Positions 6,064 through 7,002 of a DNA stretch of 7,002 nucleotides are shown here, piece after piece. Source of the stretch: Paracoccaceae bacterium. GTDB taxonomy: Bacteria; Pseudomonadota; Alphaproteobacteria; Rhodobacterales; Rhodobacteraceae. The position numbers and the translations under genes were made by a program. How positions within the stretch are numbered: position 1 is the stretch's first letter; each line of letters starts with the position of its first letter. Location: assembly GCA_902525995.1 (NCBI GenBank), contig CABZJG010000096.1:1-7002 (forward strand), given 5' to 3'. Under the pieces are notes generated by a model, which did not search any database, was not told where the DNA came from, and saw nothing but the letters and a program-made list of their open reading frames with translations.

Positions 6064-6162
6064 TTAATCGCCAATATGGGAAGGAACTGCTAATTCATCA
6101 CAATCCAGCATCTTTTCAATTAGATCGCAGGCATCTTTGCAGTGGGGGCATTGATAGCTCAC
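6064..6162 (-). CDS. 32-aa Cys-rich mini-protein, putative zinc-binding
   Basis: A GTG at 6162-6160 overlaps the stop of the preceding gene by four bases (GTGA), a classic sign of translational coupling, with AGGTGA about 5 nt upstream. The peptide begins MSYQCPHCKDACDLIEKMLD and ends CDELAVPSHIGD before TAA. Cys5, Cys8, Cys12 and Cys21 plus His7 form a CPHC-x3-C pattern that could bind one zinc ion or act as a redox site; this is inference from the residues. No family was recognised, and it is short enough to be missed by ordinary gene finders. An accidental open frame is possible, but the exact GTGA overlap and the Cys pattern argue for a real gene. Confidence 0.6.
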   Translation of the reverse strand: MSYQCPHCKDACDLIEKMLDCDELAVPSHIGD

Positions 6163-6386
6163 GGCGTCACCTGCACGATCCGGTACTCCTCGGGGTCATA
6201 CCCCATATCCGGATCTCGTTCGCCACGTTCAATTTCTTCCGCGATCTCGCGAAGGAAATAGGCTAGCTCTTCCTCGGCGTCTTTGCGGGTCGCAAATGTC
6301 TGCGGCTCCGCATCAGCGCCCGCCTCCTGATCCGTCCAGCAATTGATCCAGCCCTCGCACAAGGTGAAATGTTGTACCTCCCACAT
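6159..6386 (-). CDS. 75-aa acidic conserved-type hypothetical protein
   Basis: The start is the ATG at 6386-6384, placed 7 nt after AGGAGG and overlapping the stop of the upstream gene by one base (TGATG). A longer frame from 6413 would add nine residues but overlaps the upstream gene more and has no good site. The product begins MWEVQHFTLCEGWINCWTD. A Glu/Lys-rich helical stretch follows at about 34-55 (KDAEEELAYFLREIAEEIE), then an acidic segment (ERDPDMGYDPEEY) and the end RIVQVTP. It has no signal peptide or membrane segment and is probably a small cytosolic alpha/beta protein. Function is unknown. It is the middle gene of a coupled three-gene cluster. Confidence 0.85.
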   Translation of the reverse strand: MWEVQHFTLCEGWINCWTDQEAGADAEPQTFATRKDAEEELAYFLREIAEEIERGERDPDMGYDPEEYRIVQVTP

Positions 6387-6985
6387 CACGCAGCCTCCTC
6401 GATTTTTGTCCAATTGCGCTTGGAAAAGCCTTGGATCATATATCTTTTGCCAGTCTCAATGGCGACGAACACCGTTTGTTTTCGCTTACCGAACATCTGG
6501 ACTTCTTTTTCAACTCGGAATTTAGATGCCGTTTTGCCGTCTGTGAAGGAGAGAGGTTCCGGAAATTCTATGATGTCGCCATGAACCAGTTTGCGCGATT
6601 TCAAAGTTGCATTTCTTAAACAGCTCTCGCGCCATTGATTGGCCCATTCCGAGGATGTCGGACTGAGCATTTTGATGAGCTTGCGCGGTGCGTTGGCTTC
6701 ACAAGGCCCTACGCTTTCGGTCATTTCTTTGTAACCCCATTCGCCATCATGGCGGCGTGTTAAAAATACAAGCGCAAAAACGTAGGAGCGGTTTAAGTCA
6801 CATTCATATCTTACGTTATCGGGCACCTTGTTTTTAAATGTTGTTTTGACCGCAGCGTACCAAGTCGATCCATGATGTGTAATGTAGATCGGAGCTTGAG
6901 ACACTTTTCCGGAATCGAATGTGCACAATTTTTTGATTTCCGCCTCAACATCATCAACGCGGTGACAGTAAAATAGCCAACCCAT
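6386..6985 (-). CDS. DUF6927-like hypothetical protein
   Basis: The 199-aa product starts at ATG 6985-6983, 6 nt after AAGGAG (6997-6992). It opens with MGWLFYCHRVDDVEAEIKKL. Next come STWYAAVKTTFKN (about 40-52) and YVFALVFLTRRHDGEWGYKEM (about 68-88). ESVGPCEANAPRKLIKMLSP (about 90-109), EWANQWRESC and a C-terminal part with VHGDIIEFPEPLSFTDG and RYMIQGFSKRNW complete it. The MGW-F-Y start, WGYK-M, GPCEA and FTDG blocks are what I recall for the DUF6927 family, whose function is unknown; the assignment is from memory. No membrane segment or signal peptide is seen. It is the first gene of a coupled cluster, with its stop overlapping the next ATG. Its promoter would lie outside the window. 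Confidence 0.88.
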   Translation of the reverse strand: MGWLFYCHRVDDVEAEIKKLCTFDSGKVSQAPIYITHHGSTWYAAVKTTFKNKVPDNVRYECDLNRSYVFALVFLTRRHDGEWGYKEMTESVGPCEANAPRKLIKMLSPTSSEWANQWRESCLRNATLKSRKLVHGDIIEFPEPLSFTDGKTASKFRVEKEVQMFGKRKQTVFVAIETGKRYMIQGFSKRNWTKIEEAA

Positions 6986-6991
6986 TTCTTT

Positions 6992-6997
6992 CTCCTT
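6992..6997 (-). promoter_or_regulatory. Ribosome binding site of the DUF6927-like gene
   Basis: AAGGAG on the minus strand lies 6 nt before the ATG at 6985, supporting that start for the first gene of the cluster. Confidence 0.7.
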
Positions 6998-7002
6998 TTC
7001 AG

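Overview
The window looks like an accessory or plasmid-like region of an alphaproteobacterium, probably Rhodobacterales. This rests on the style of the pentapeptide membrane protein, a 'MGWLFY' (DUF6927-like) protein and the type of serine resolvase; it is inference, because no taxonomic marker gene is present. Base composition is mosaic: the central transposon is clearly GC-rich, while both flanks are AT-richer, so at least two sources have been joined.

Layout: (1) At 1-256 on the minus strand there is what looks like the tail of a truncated gene, followed by the first 16 codons of another gene that leaves the window. (2) At 356-1627 on the plus strand lies a pentapeptide-repeat-like protein with a two-helix, channel-like C-terminus. 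Its middle is built from three near-identical 66-bp DNA repeats. (3) 1628-1916 has no convincing gene. It holds a decayed copy (1789-1828) of a Tn3-type terminal inverted repeat and a second, degenerate copy (1841-1917) of sequence also found before the pentapeptide gene (151-229). (4) 1917-5708 is a complete 3,792-bp Tn3-family unit transposon with perfect 40-bp terminal repeats, a divergent serine resolvase and transposase pair, a candidate res site between them, and no passenger gene. It has no 5-bp target duplication. (5) 5709-6063 is non-coding but contains a compact MITE-like element (about 172 bp, 5819-5990). It has 18-bp terminal inverted repeats (17 of 18 matching) and 12-bp flanking direct repeats, and it sits against a strong hairpin. 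(6) 6064-6985 on the minus strand is a tightly overlapping three-gene cluster: a 199-aa DUF6927-like protein, a 75-aa acidic protein, and a 32-aa Cys-rich mini-protein.

The best-understood unit is the transposon: TnpA has a DDE triad with spacing as in Tn4430, and TnpR would resolve cointegrates at the intergenic res site. The resolvase frame contains its catalytic serine only if translation starts at a CTG, or if an ancestral ATG was lost. The least understood unit is the minus-strand three-gene cluster, whose overlapping starts and stops (TGATG, GTGA) imply coupled translation and a shared but unknown role.
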